Source: JBCBGF01 sp039193455
GTDB taxonomy: Bacteria; Pseudomonadota; Alphaproteobacteria; Rhodobacterales; Rhodobacteraceae
Assembly: GCA_039193455.1 (NCBI GenBank)
Contig: JBCCWO010000008.1
Coordinates: 93,914-157,913 of the forward strand
Length of the DNA: 64,000 nt
Direction of reading: 5' to 3'
Shown one piece after another: positions 33,278-41,666 of the stretch. Numbering within the stretch: the first letter of the stretch is position 1; each line of letters opens with the position of its first letter. The notes under the pieces were generated by a model. That model did not search any database. It saw nothing but the letters and a program-made list of their open reading frames with translations, and was not told the origin of the DNA. Both the position numbers and the translations under genes were made by a program.

Positions 33278-34180
33278 CTATGGCTTCCCAAAGCCTTCGC
33301 CGTCGATGTTCTTGGTCGCGAAGTCATAAAACGCATTCACCCTCGCACTGCGCCGAACATCCGGATGCGCCAAAAGCCATAGGCGCCAATTGGCGCTGTC
33401 GTCGGGGCCGTGAACCCGCACTAGATGCGGGTGTTTCTCCCCGAGAAAGCAAGGCATCGCAGCAATGCCGAAGCAAGCGTTCACCATCTCGAAAACGCTC
33501 ATCATCGTATTGAGCACTGTGGACTTGGCCCGTTCATGTTTGCATTGCCGGGAGAGTTTGCTCATCGGGGATTGGTTCAAATCGTCGCCGAGCAAAACCC
33601 AGTGATAGTCCTCCGGGTCTTCATCTTGAACGATCCGCCAGTAGTTGCGATGGGCATATGTGGCAAACGACAGCTTTGTAAGGTCGCGTCCGACCCAGTG
33701 TTCGGGGGGCGCATTGGTCGGCCTGAGCGCGATATCCGCGTTCCGTTGCATGAGGTCAAGCGCCTGCACATCAGAAAGCAGCCGCAACTCGACGTCTGGG
33801 TGCATGTGCTGGAACTGCGCAAATAATGGCGCAAGGCAATGCAGCAGAGAGTCCGTGGTCGTGATCGTCAGCGGGCCTTCTAGACGCAAATCCTGTCCGC
33901 TCAGTTCGCGCTCAATCTCATTCATGCCTGCGCAAAGCCGGATGCCGCGCTCATAGAAACGTTCCCCAGCTGGGGTCATGACATATCCTCGTGCGAGGCG
34001 CTCAAAAAGGCGCACGCCAAGGCGTGCCTCCACCGCCTGGATGCGTCGAAAAACCGTTGAGTGGTTCACGCCAAGAAGGCGGGCCGCACCCGCAAGGCTA
34101 CCGACCTCGCAGACTGACAAGAGGTAAGGCATATCAGCCCACTCTAGGGTTTGGTTCGAACGCGATTTCTGTGCTTTCAT
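33278..34180 (-). CDS. LysR-family transcriptional regulator
   Basis: The product is 300 residues from the ATG at 34180; longer in-frame starts exist to 34273. The N-terminal HTH is clear (VCEVGSLAGAARLLGVNHST, then FRRIQAVEARLGVRLFERLA), followed by a substrate-binding domain with QHMHPDVELRLLSDVQALDL. It is divergent from the luciferase-domain gene at 34264 and is the likely regulator of that gene. The inducer is unknown. Confidence 0.9.
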   Translation of the reverse strand: MKAQKSRSNQTLEWADMPYLLSVCEVGSLAGAARLLGVNHSTVFRRIQAVEARLGVRLFERLARGYVMTPAGERFYERGIRLCAGMNEIERELSGQDLRLEGPLTITTTDSLLHCLAPLFAQFQHMHPDVELRLLSDVQALDLMQRNADIALRPTNAPPEHWVGRDLTKLSFATYAHRNYWRIVQDEDPEDYHWVLLGDDLNQSPMSKLSRQCKHERAKSTVLNTMMSVFEMVNACFGIAAMPCFLGEKHPHLVRVHGPDDSANWRLWLLAHPDVRRSARVNAFYDFATKNIDGEGFGKP

Positions 34181-34263
34181 GCAAAGCCTGCTTGCACCCT
34201 TATACAATTCATTTGCTTGGATACGCATATATCTTGAGCGCAAGCAACAGCAAGGAGCCGACA

Positions 34264-34746
34264 ATGCGCGCACCCCTCAGCCTTCCAACTCGCTCTGGGC
34301 CAGCCCCTAAGACGCTTGGACAACTGCCGCACTCTCAACTGACCCAACACGGGCCTGACGAGATAATCGAAAAACTGCACGCATGGTGTTTCGCTCTTCC
34401 GAACATCAACAATGAAGCCAGTGGCATTTCCGTTCCCGGATCGCGGGCTCTGGTTTTGCAGGATGGGGCGCCAGGCAACCAAGCCGCTTTCATGATCGGA
34501 CGGGAGTTCGCCCATATTCATCCGAAACCCGATAACGGGAGCATGCATCTTGTTTTGCCTTTAGGGGATGTGGCTGCAGTAAAAGGCGCTGGTTGGGGCG
34601 AAGACCACTATCTGGTGACACAGGGGCAATGGCCGTCTGGCCTGGTGATGATTTTCTCACCGCGTGACGAAGAAGAATTGACGGTTGTGAAACGGATCGT
34701 GGCCCGCTCTTACAGGTTTGCGACCGGTGAACTGATCTTGGAGTGA
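34264..34746 (+). CDS. Luciferase-domain (DUF5519-like) protein
   Basis: The product is 160 residues from the ATG at 34264, preceded by AAGGAG. The block FMIGREFAHIHPKPDNGSMH followed by an LVLPLGDV segment and the closing MIFSPRDEEELTVVKRIV resembles the domain that Pfam calls Luciferase, which carries no proven light-emitting role in bacteria. It is probably a small cytoplasmic protein. It is regulated, by position, by the divergent LysR gene. Confidence 0.7.
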   Translation: MRAPLSLPTRSGPAPKTLGQLPHSQLTQHGPDEIIEKLHAWCFALPNINNEASGISVPGSRALVLQDGAPGNQAAFMIGREFAHIHPKPDNGSMHLVLPLGDVAAVKGAGWGEDHYLVTQGQWPSGLVMIFSPRDEEELTVVKRIVARSYRFATGELILE

Positions 34747-34762
34747 TTAGCCGACGTTCGTC

Positions 34763-34815
34763 CAATGTGAAGCAACGGGTAGAATGGGCTCGGAGCAGAC
34801 ATCCGTCGCGCGTTG
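34763..34815. repeat. Dispersed intergenic repeat, copy 1
   Basis: The core is GGGCTCGGAGCAGACATC at 34786-34803. The same core, with few changes, is found at 50761, 54172 and 59708 and less exactly near 60774, always between genes and preceded by a GC-rich lead such as GCAACGGGTAGAAT. Confidence 0.55.
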
Positions 34816-35029
34816 GCGCTGAGCCAGGTACACGGATGGTGGATGAAGAGCGTGTCGAAGACATCGAGACACGCACGTTCGGAAACCAGGCTTTGACCCG
34901 AGGCCATAGCTTATAAGAGCTGGCGAGCGTCGCCGATAGTGCGCCATGCGGGCGGTGCCTTCGCCCACACGGCAGGCAATGCGTTTGGTTAGGCAAAATG
35001 AGCTTCGGAGTGTTAGGGGCAGTCTGACT

Positions 35030-36397
35030 TTACATAGCTGGGAACCATCCTCCATGGGTGCCAATGGGGACGTACTGGTCAGGAATCCATATGCTTGCGA
35101 CGGGATCGTCCTTGAACCGCTGCGCATCCAGAATAACCAAACGTGAGCGCTCAAGGTTCGGCTGGTACACGAATCCCATCAGCCAGCCCTCGTCCTCTGC
35201 CGGACCGCGCGGCACGAACGTCATTTCCGATGACATACCGTCATCGAACGATTGATATTGGACCTCACCCGTTTGAAAATCGAGTTTGGCGGCACGATCA
35301 AAGGACGGATCGAGCGATGCCTCGACCGCGTAGCCAAACCGATAGGCACGCCCCTCAACACCCGGACTGATCTTCGGAAAGTCGAGAGGCAGCCCGAATA
35401 CTCGCTCCTCAATTGCCTCTGTCGCCGCGCCCGCCATTGGCAGTGTCCAGCGATCAATTGTTGGCTCGGTATCGCCCAGCGGGCCATACATGTCCTTTTG
35501 GCTGGCTCTTGCGTATCGGCTGACATCGATAATGACGTCACCGCCCTCTGTCTCGTAGGCGTTCATCGCGTGATAGGCGTAACAGGGGGCCAGGTCGAAC
35601 CAGCGAACGTCATCGGCATTGCCACCTTTTGGGATTACACCCACACGTGCATCTTTGTTGCCATCCCACTTAATCGGCAGCGTGGACTTCAATAAGGCCC
35701 ACGGGCTGAACACCACGCTGAGGTCAAAGATGATTGCGTAGTTTTTTGTGATGGACATGTCGTGAATCTGGGTCATCCCCGACAGCGGCACGGTTATCCG
35801 GTTTAGAAGCCGCCCGTCTGGCGCCAGGCGCTGATATAAAGCGTTGGCCCCTATCTTGGACGCGTAGGTGACAGCATGGATGTCGTGGTCCACCGGGTCG
35901 ATTTTGTGATGCCCCGTAAAGCCATGTTCTAGCACACCGTTTAAGTTGGATCGCGCCACGGTCTCGAGCTCGCGCGTGATCTCGACCATACTGACACCCG
36001 CTTCGATTGTCGCGTAGAGCTTACCTGCGAACTCTACGACATTGGTGTTCGGTGAGACATCAAGGTTGTTCGTTACGGGTCCACCCGGATCAGGCACCCC
36101 TAGTCTCTTGGGGACGTCACCGCTGCGCACGAAACGATTTCGATACCATTTCGCTTGGCCGTTTTCGATGTGGACGCCATGGAGCATCCCGTCACCACTA
36201 AAGTAGTGCTGGTGTGGGCCCGTGGGCCCCGCCGTATTTGGGCCGTTGCGAACGTAAAGGCCCGAAAGCTCAGGCGGTATTTGACCGTCGACTTCAAGCT
36301 TCTCCGACGTGATCTCAGTTTGTACCGGGGAAAAAGGTACCTTCTGGTAGCGCTGATTGGTGCCGGAGCTGACAACCTTGCGGATGAAGTCGAGCAT
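35030..36397 (-). CDS. Carotenoid oxygenase (RPE65-type)
   Basis: A 455-residue protein. Four iron-binding His are placed as in the family: H163 in GHHKIDP, H212 in QIHDMS, H276 in YAYHAMNAYE, and H448 in the near-terminal GTHGGWF. The conserved opening PPELSGLYVRNGPN is present. Such enzymes cleave carotenoids or apocarotenoids, and some act on stilbenes. No signal peptide is seen. The gene lies after a DoxX gene on the same strand, 245 bases apart. Confidence 0.9.
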   Translation of the reverse strand: MLDFIRKVVSSGTNQRYQKVPFSPVQTEITSEKLEVDGQIPPELSGLYVRNGPNTAGPTGPHQHYFSGDGMLHGVHIENGQAKWYRNRFVRSGDVPKRLGVPDPGGPVTNNLDVSPNTNVVEFAGKLYATIEAGVSMVEITRELETVARSNLNGVLEHGFTGHHKIDPVDHDIHAVTYASKIGANALYQRLAPDGRLLNRITVPLSGMTQIHDMSITKNYAIIFDLSVVFSPWALLKSTLPIKWDGNKDARVGVIPKGGNADDVRWFDLAPCYAYHAMNAYETEGGDVIIDVSRYARASQKDMYGPLGDTEPTIDRWTLPMAGAATEAIEERVFGLPLDFPKISPGVEGRAYRFGYAVEASLDPSFDRAAKLDFQTGEVQYQSFDDGMSSEMTFVPRGPAEDEGWLMGFVYQPNLERSRLVILDAQRFKDDPVASIWIPDQYVPIGTHGGWFPAM

Positions 36398-36642
36398 GAC
36401 CGCCTTTCGAGGTGATTGATATTGTCCAGTATCTGGGAGCTAAATCGCTCGACTACGACGTCAACGCGTGACAGAGCTAACGAAGGTAAAACTGAAGCTG
36501 GATTTGCGGATTCAGGATGACAGACGAAGCATGGTTCTTACGAAGACGTGGCCTTGTTTGTCGCTCTTTCTCGAGAAGTGCCACCCGATTGGCCATGTGG
36601 CTTGGAGCCCGCAGAAATGTCTGCGAGCTCCTGTTCAATTGT

Positions 36643-37065
36643 CTAGATCAGCCTGCGGCTTTGGACATCTCCATTGCCACGAAACACGAAGAACAACCCC
36701 GCTGCGAGCAACATGCCCTGCAGTTGCCAACCGCTGAAGGGGCCAAAATAGATCATCACGATTACACCGGCGACAACAATTGATATCGCAAGGCCGCCAA
36801 GGCGTGTCAGAGCATCACTGATCCAGTTGTTGCGTACTAAGCCACCCACCAGAATTGCGAGCCCGCCTGCAATTTCAGCGAAAGCCGCAAGCGCAAACAA
36901 AACCAACGGTAAGCCGTAGCTCTCGGCTTGCACTGCGAAGTCCGGGAATTTGAAAACCCCTTGCTCAATTATGATTGTAGCCAGCGGCACGCGTAGGAAC
37001 CAATCGGCACTGCGGATGGTCGGTATGCGGAGGCTTTGAGCAGCAACAGTTTCAACAAAGGTCAT
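36643..37065 (-). CDS. DoxX-family membrane protein
   Basis: A 140-residue protein with four hydrophobic segments. The first segment (RVPLATIIIEQGVFKFPDF) matches the DoxX start, and LPLVLFALAAFAEIAGGLAI with the following GGLVRNNW loop matches the core of the family. AAGGAG lies 7 bases before the ATG. Members act in redox membrane complexes or are of unknown role. It may be transcribed together with the downstream carotenoid oxygenase. Confidence 0.85.
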   Translation of the reverse strand: MTFVETVAAQSLRIPTIRSADWFLRVPLATIIIEQGVFKFPDFAVQAESYGLPLVLFALAAFAEIAGGLAILVGGLVRNNWISDALTRLGGLAISIVVAGVIVMIYFGPFSGWQLQGMLLAAGLFFVFRGNGDVQSRRLI

Positions 37066-37378
37066 GGCGCGTCTCCTTTTGAATGCTCACCAAGAGCGTG
37101 TCTGTGCTGGCATGCATGCTTGCGTCAGAGGTACGGCTTGGCATGGACTTCAGATTTGGGCCGTGTGCTTTTGCGACAATCCGCCACACCTAGAAGGAAG
37201 CTTTACACTTCACGTGAGGAGTCACCCTTCTTGCTCAACGATAGCCCGCGCTGTTTGCAACGGGCTTGTTCCAAATCACTTGTACGAACGCTGCAAGCTG
37301 CGGCGATGTGGCACTTTACGCAACGAGCCGTCGAACTTTTTTCCGACGAGAAAGTCACTGACAAAGAAAGACGCGCAG
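37066..37378. other. Leader region of the RMF-repeat gene
   Basis: There is no convincing gene. A frame continuous with the downstream gene is open from 37064, but its codons read as Cys- and His-rich non-coding sequence. A promoter for the gene at 37379 should lie here; no clear -35/-10 pair stands out. Confidence 0.5.
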
Positions 37379-37717
37379 ATGTTACGCAACCTACTTGGGC
37401 TAGGAATGCTGTTTGACACGCATGAGTTCCAGAGAGGCCAAGATGCGGCGAATACTGGCCGCCCGATATCGGACAATCCGTATAGCGATGGGACTATCCT
37501 CCAAACTGACTGGGAGCTTGGCTGGCGCGTTGCCACCAAGATGCGGTCAATTCGGAGCAATGCCGCATTGGCGCCACAAGCTCAAAATCAGTCTGCCTAT
37601 GAGCTAGGCGAAGTGGCTGCTGAACAAGGCATGGCGGCATCCGCTAATCCTTACCAATACGGCCATCCCGCCCATGATCAGTGGCGGCTTGGATGGGCGC
37701 GTTGCAAGTCGCAGTGA
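37379..37717 (+). CDS. Small protein of two RMF-like repeats
   Basis: The product is 112 residues from the ATG at 37379. It has two copies of one unit, spaced 57 residues apart. Copy 1 has Gly20, Gly27, Asn33-Pro-Tyr, Trp45 and Gly48-Trp49; copy 2 has Gly77, Gly84, Asn90-Pro-Tyr, Trp102 and Gly105-Trp106. The spacing is identical. A single unit of this pattern is typical of ribosome modulation factor (RMF) and CrpP-like proteins, which bind ribosomes to hold them inactive. A doubled form is unusual. Ribosome binding is inferred from family pattern only. Confidence 0.65.
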   Translation: MLRNLLGLGMLFDTHEFQRGQDAANTGRPISDNPYSDGTILQTDWELGWRVATKMRSIRSNAALAPQAQNQSAYELGEVAAEQGMAASANPYQYGHPAHDQWRLGWARCKSQ

Positions 37718-38150
37718 ATCCGGAGCGTTCCGTCATTGGCGGGAGTATCGGCAGCTGTGGCTTGGGTTTAGTCCTCTTAGTGGACCACCAAACGTGAAGT
37801 AACCAGCGTCGTTGGCCGTAGGGGCTGACACTGTTCGGAATGCCGCTTGGGTTGGATGTTGCACCCGTTACTTGGTAGCGAAATACCTCTCTCGCCTGAT
37901 CTGTGAGCCATGCGACCATCTTTTTATACGGAACTGGTCCAGAGCTGATCCGTGCGACCCTGGCTTCGGCGAGCTTCGCGTTTTCCGGAGCGCCAGGCAA
38001 TCCCGCTGTTCGGGCTCCATCGGTCGAGGTCTGCTCTAGGCGCTTTGCGAGTGCAACAAAGAGGTAAGCTACTTCATACCTGAGTTTTTTACTTGGTTTT
38101 AACTTCAGATGAATTTAGGAACTAGAGGGTAGCCAATAGGAGAGCACGCT
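37718..38150. other. Intergenic region before the importer cassette
   Basis: There is no confident gene. A minus-strand ORF (37644-38000) has protein-like composition in its first half (RVARISSGPVPYKKMVAWL) and may be a decayed antitoxin-like gene, but this is weak. The last 100 bases, rich in A and T (around 38060-38120), are the likely promoter region of the importer genes. Confidence 0.5.
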
Positions 38151-39308
38151 ATGAACACTCGTTTCATGAGCGGCTTTGCCCTTACGCTTGCAGCAACCGT
38201 GACTCTGTTCACGCAAGCAACATCCGCACAGGCCGAAGCTGTGACTTTAACTGACATCGCCGGTCGGCAAGTGACGCTTGACGAGCGTCCTGACAAAATC
38301 ATCCTAGGCGAAGGCCGGATGATGTATGCGATTTCCGCAATTACCGACGGGAATCCGTTCGAGAGCATTGTTGGATGGAAAGACGATTTGGTTCAGTTTG
38401 ATCCAGACGCATTCCGCAAGTTTGAAGCCGCGTTTCCGGCCGACACGGAACGCATGATCAACTTTGGCAACCCCTACGCTGGAGACTTCAGTATTGAAGG
38501 AGTGCTGGAAGCCGATGCCGATTTGGTTCTGCTTGACTCAGGCAACCTTTTCAAAGCTGAGGAGACCGGCCTGATCGAGAAGCTTGACAAGGCGGGCGTG
38601 CCGGTCGTGTTTATCGACTTCCGCCGCAATGCCACCGAGAATACCGTGCCATCACTGTTGATCCTGGGTCGTATTCTTGGCGAAGAGGCAGGCGCTGCGA
38701 AGTTCATCGACTTCTACATCGCTGAGATGCGGAAGGTTACGAATATTGTCGACACAATCCCCGCCGAAGATCGCCCGCTCGTCGTGGTTGAAAACGCCGC
38801 AGGCTGGCAGCCTGATTTCTGCTGCTGGTCGTTTGGGCCATACAATTATGGACGCTTCGTCGAATTGGCAGGTGGCGTGAACTTTGCGTCAACGCTTGCC
38901 AATGCCTATTCCGTGACCCTGTCGATGGAAGGTGTCCTTGAAGCCGATCCGGATCACGTGATTGGTACAGGTGCCAACTGGGCAGAAGCCAAACCAGAGG
39001 TAACATCGACCCTCCTAGGGTACGAAGGTGATCAAGCAGTCAATGCTGAGAAGATCGCAGCCCTTGCTAGCCGTCCTGGCTTTAGCGAACTTCGCGCGGT
39101 GAAAGACGGCAACTACCACTCAATCTACCACCAGTTCTACAATTCCCCGTATCACTTCGTGGCTGTTCAGCAGATTGCCAAGTGGCTCTACCCAGACGAT
39201 TTTGAGGACCTAGATCCGCAGGATACACTCAATCGTCTGCATACAGAATTCATGCCTTTTGAAGCCTCAGGCCAGTTTTGGCTGAGCGCTGATCAGGCAA
39301 CTCAATAA
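38151..39308 (+). CDS. Periplasmic binding protein of a metal-complex ABC importer
   Basis: A 385-residue protein with a signal peptide (FALTLAATVTLFTQATSAQA). The opening VTLTDIAGRQVTLDERPDKI and the pattern LVLLDSGNLF belong to the Fe-siderophore/haem/B12 binding family (two lobes joined by a rigid helix). It is followed by FecCD-type permease and ATPase genes, so it is the substrate binder. A WQPDFCCWSFGPYNYG stretch with two adjacent Cys is unusual. The substrate could be a siderophore, haem, B12 or a copper complex; nothing in the sequence decides it. Confidence 0.88.
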   Translation: MNTRFMSGFALTLAATVTLFTQATSAQAEAVTLTDIAGRQVTLDERPDKIILGEGRMMYAISAITDGNPFESIVGWKDDLVQFDPDAFRKFEAAFPADTERMINFGNPYAGDFSIEGVLEADADLVLLDSGNLFKAEETGLIEKLDKAGVPVVFIDFRRNATENTVPSLLILGRILGEEAGAAKFIDFYIAEMRKVTNIVDTIPAEDRPLVVVENAAGWQPDFCCWSFGPYNYGRFVELAGGVNFASTLANAYSVTLSMEGVLEADPDHVIGTGANWAEAKPEVTSTLLGYEGDQAVNAEKIAALASRPGFSELRAVKDGNYHSIYHQFYNSPYHFVAVQQIAKWLYPDDFEDLDPQDTLNRLHTEFMPFEASGQFWLSADQATQ

Positions 39309-39315
39309 GCGAAAT

Positions 39316-39349
39316 GCCCCATCGCAGTAACGCGGTGGGGCCGTTTTCT
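39316..39349 (+). terminator. Attenuator-like hairpin between binding protein and permease
   Basis: GCCCCATCGC (39316-39325) and GCGGTGGGGC (39332-39341) pair with one G-T wobble around AGTAAC, and CGTTTTCT follows. This has the form of an intrinsic terminator 8 bases after the binding-protein stop. The permease ATG (39350) begins directly after the T-rich tail, so read-through would give less permease than binding protein. Confidence 0.65.
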
Positions 39350-40420
39350 ATGACAGAGCTTTCAAACACGCCCAGCGTTGACACGATTGTTGGCGGCTAT
39401 CGCAAACGCGCCGTTTGGCGCGTGATACTTGTGGTTGCTGCTGTATTGATCCTGTTCGCGACCGTTGTGGTTGACGTGATCACCGGTCCGGCTGACCTCA
39501 GCTTCTGGCGGGTCGCTCAAGTGATCGTAAACCCCTCAGTCGCCACGACTAAGGAAGAGGTCATCATCTGGGACCTCCGGTTGCCAGTTGCTATGATGGC
39601 GGTCGTTGTCGGGGGCATGCTTGGCGTTTCTGGCGCAGAGCTTCAGACAATCCTCAATAATCCATTGGCGGAGCCATTCACATTAGGTCTATCCATGGCC
39701 GCAAGTTTCGGGGCAGCCGTGGCTATCGTCTTGGGCTGGTCAGTCTTGCCCGGTGTAGGCGCGTTGTTTGTAACAGTAAACGCGTTTGTTTTTGCAATGG
39801 CGGCGTCGCTGCTTTTGTTTCTCGTGACCCGTCTGCGCGGGGCAAACCCCGAGACGATGATCCTGATGGGCATCGCCATGATGTTCACTTTCAACGCGCT
39901 GCTGGCATTCCTTCAATATGGCGCATCCGAGCTGCAACTGGCGCAACTGATCTTTTGGCAGTTGGGTTCACTTGCCCGCGCCACCTGGCCCAAGGTGGCA
40001 GTTTGTGTGGTGATCCTTGCGATCGTTCTGCCATACTTTCTCAGTCGGTCATGGGCACTGACCGCGCTGAGAATGGGCGAGGACAAGGCTGCCGCGTTGG
40101 GGGTCAACGTAAATGCGTTACGGTTGATGGTGCTGGCGGGCGTTTCGCTTCTTTCAGCTGTCGCAGTGTCTTTTGTCGGCGCTATCGCATTTGTGGGCCT
40201 TGTCGCTCCTCACATTGCGCGAATGATCGTGGGCGAAGACCAACGAGGGTTTTTGCCACTCTCTGCGCTCGCGGGTGCGCTCATTCTGTCAGGGACCTCG
40301 ATCCTGTCCAAAGCCATCACACCCGGCATTGTCTACCCCATCGGCATGATCACCTCGCTGATTGGCATCCCGTTTTTTGTGAGCCTTATCCTCAGCCAAC
40401 GCAAACGGCATTGGCAATGA
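39350..40420 (+). CDS. FecCD-family permease of the importer
   Basis: The product is 356 residues from the ATG at 39350 (an upstream ATG at 39314 lies inside the hairpin). About 9-10 hydrophobic segments are visible. The FecCD landmarks are PVAMMAVVVGGMLGVSGAEL, LNNPLAEPFTLGLSMAASFG and GALILSGTSILSKAI. The protein forms the membrane channel with the ATPase at 40417. The last four bases overlap the ATPase start (ATGA). Confidence 0.93.
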   Translation: MTELSNTPSVDTIVGGYRKRAVWRVILVVAAVLILFATVVVDVITGPADLSFWRVAQVIVNPSVATTKEEVIIWDLRLPVAMMAVVVGGMLGVSGAELQTILNNPLAEPFTLGLSMAASFGAAVAIVLGWSVLPGVGALFVTVNAFVFAMAASLLLFLVTRLRGANPETMILMGIAMMFTFNALLAFLQYGASELQLAQLIFWQLGSLARATWPKVAVCVVILAIVLPYFLSRSWALTALRMGEDKAAALGVNVNALRLMVLAGVSLLSAVAVSFVGAIAFVGLVAPHIARMIVGEDQRGFLPLSALAGALILSGTSILSKAITPGIVYPIGMITSLIGIPFFVSLILSQRKRHWQ

Positions 40421-41187
40421 CACTTGAGGTTTACGATCTCAACTTTGCCTACGGCCCGCGTCCAATTCTAAGGAAAGCCCGCTTTGCGCCATTGAGATCT
40501 GGCCAGCTGACTGCGCTGATCGGGCCGAATGCTTCTGGTAAATCCACACTGTTCCGCGCGATAGCTGGGCTGTTAAAGGCCGAGGGTACTTTCATGTTGG
40601 GCGATACCGATCTGGCAACCCTTTCACCCAAGGCTCGGCTGTCGCGCGTCTGTTTTATGCCCCAGTTCTTTGCCGCCAACGCCGCATTAACGGTTTTTGA
40701 CGTCGTCATGATGGCCCACAAGAACCTGAGAGGATGGCGTGTCACATCCGAAGACACAAATGCAGTGGCGCAGGCCTTGCATGATGCCGAGATCGGCCAT
40801 TTGGCCGACGCCTATATCAGCGAGCTATCCGGCGGACAGGCCCAAATGGTGTCCGTAGCCCAAGCGCTCATTCGCAATTCTGATGTGTATCTTTTTGACG
40901 AGCCGACCTCGGCGCTTGACCTGAACCATCAGTTACGCGTGTTGAAGCGAATTCGCGACGCCGTTTCAGAACGCAACGCTGTCGGTATCGTGGCTTTGCA
41001 TGATCTGAACCTCGCCGCCCGTTTTGCCGATCATTTGATCTTGTTGCGGCAGGGAGAAGTGCTGGCCGAAGGGACACCGCATGACATCCTGCGCCGTCCT
41101 GAGATCGCGGAAACCTACGGCGTTGATATCCACATCACAACCGGACCCAAGGAGGACATTGTCGTTCATGCCTATTCCCATGCTTGA
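40417..41187 (+). CDS. ATPase of the metal-complex ABC importer
   Basis: A 256-residue ABC ATPase. The Walker A motif is GPNASGKST, the signature LSGGQAQM, Walker B VYLFDEPTSALD, and the switch His is in LHDLNLAARFADH. The closing ETYGVDIHI is typical of FecE/BtuD-type ATPases. The signature reads QAQM where most have QQQ/QRV, a small change. It overlaps the permease and, by 20 bases, the pseudoazurin gene, so the cassette is translationally linked. Confidence 0.94.
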   Translation: MTLEVYDLNFAYGPRPILRKARFAPLRSGQLTALIGPNASGKSTLFRAIAGLLKAEGTFMLGDTDLATLSPKARLSRVCFMPQFFAANAALTVFDVVMMAHKNLRGWRVTSEDTNAVAQALHDAEIGHLADAYISELSGGQAQMVSVAQALIRNSDVYLFDEPTSALDLNHQLRVLKRIRDAVSERNAVGIVALHDLNLAARFADHLILLRQGEVLAEGTPHDILRRPEIAETYGVDIHITTGPKEDIVVHAYSHA

Positions 41188-41665
41188 CCGTCGTCGTTTT
41201 GCCCTTTCACTCGGCGCGCTTGCCGCTGCATCGCCATTGCTTGCCAACACCGATGAGGCGCAAAGCACCGTCGCCGATCATTCTGTCATGATGCTGAATG
41301 TCGATTGTAATGATGCCAACATCGTTAACGTCTTCGAACCCGCCATCTTGCACATCGAACCCGGCGACAGCGTGCAGTTTCTGGCTACCGACCCAAGTCA
41401 CAACGCCGCGTCGAAGCGCGGGATGATCCCAGAGGGGGCTGAACCATGGAACGGTGCGATCGATGAGGAGCTTATTCTGACGCTTACGGTTCCGGGCATC
41501 TACGGCTACCTGTGCTTGCCTCACTACGACTGGGGCATGGTCGGGTTGATTGTAGTCGGCGATGATTTATCGAACCTCGCAAAAGTGAAGAAGGTGCGAC
41601 ATCCGGGGGATGCCCGCAAGAACTTCAGGGCTCTGCTGAAACAATTGGAAGAAAGAGCCGCATAG
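41168..41665 (+). CDS. Pseudoazurin/amicyanin-like blue copper protein
   Basis: The product is 165 residues from the ATG at 41168. A twin-arginine signal (DRRRFALSLGALAAA) precedes a cupredoxin domain. The type 1 copper ligands are His78 (SHNA), Cys116, His119 (YLCLPHY) and Met124 (GMVG), the C-x2-H-x4-M spacing of pseudoazurin. Such proteins carry electrons to copper nitrite reductase or other oxidoreductases. Here the gene overlaps an importer ATPase, which is an unusual partner, and precedes a methyltransferase. Confidence 0.85.
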   Translation: MPIPMLDRRRFALSLGALAAASPLLANTDEAQSTVADHSVMMLNVDCNDANIVNVFEPAILHIEPGDSVQFLATDPSHNAASKRGMIPEGAEPWNGAIDEELILTLTVPGIYGYLCLPHYDWGMVGLIVVGDDLSNLAKVKKVRHPGDARKNFRALLKQLEERAA

Positions 41666-41666
41666 G

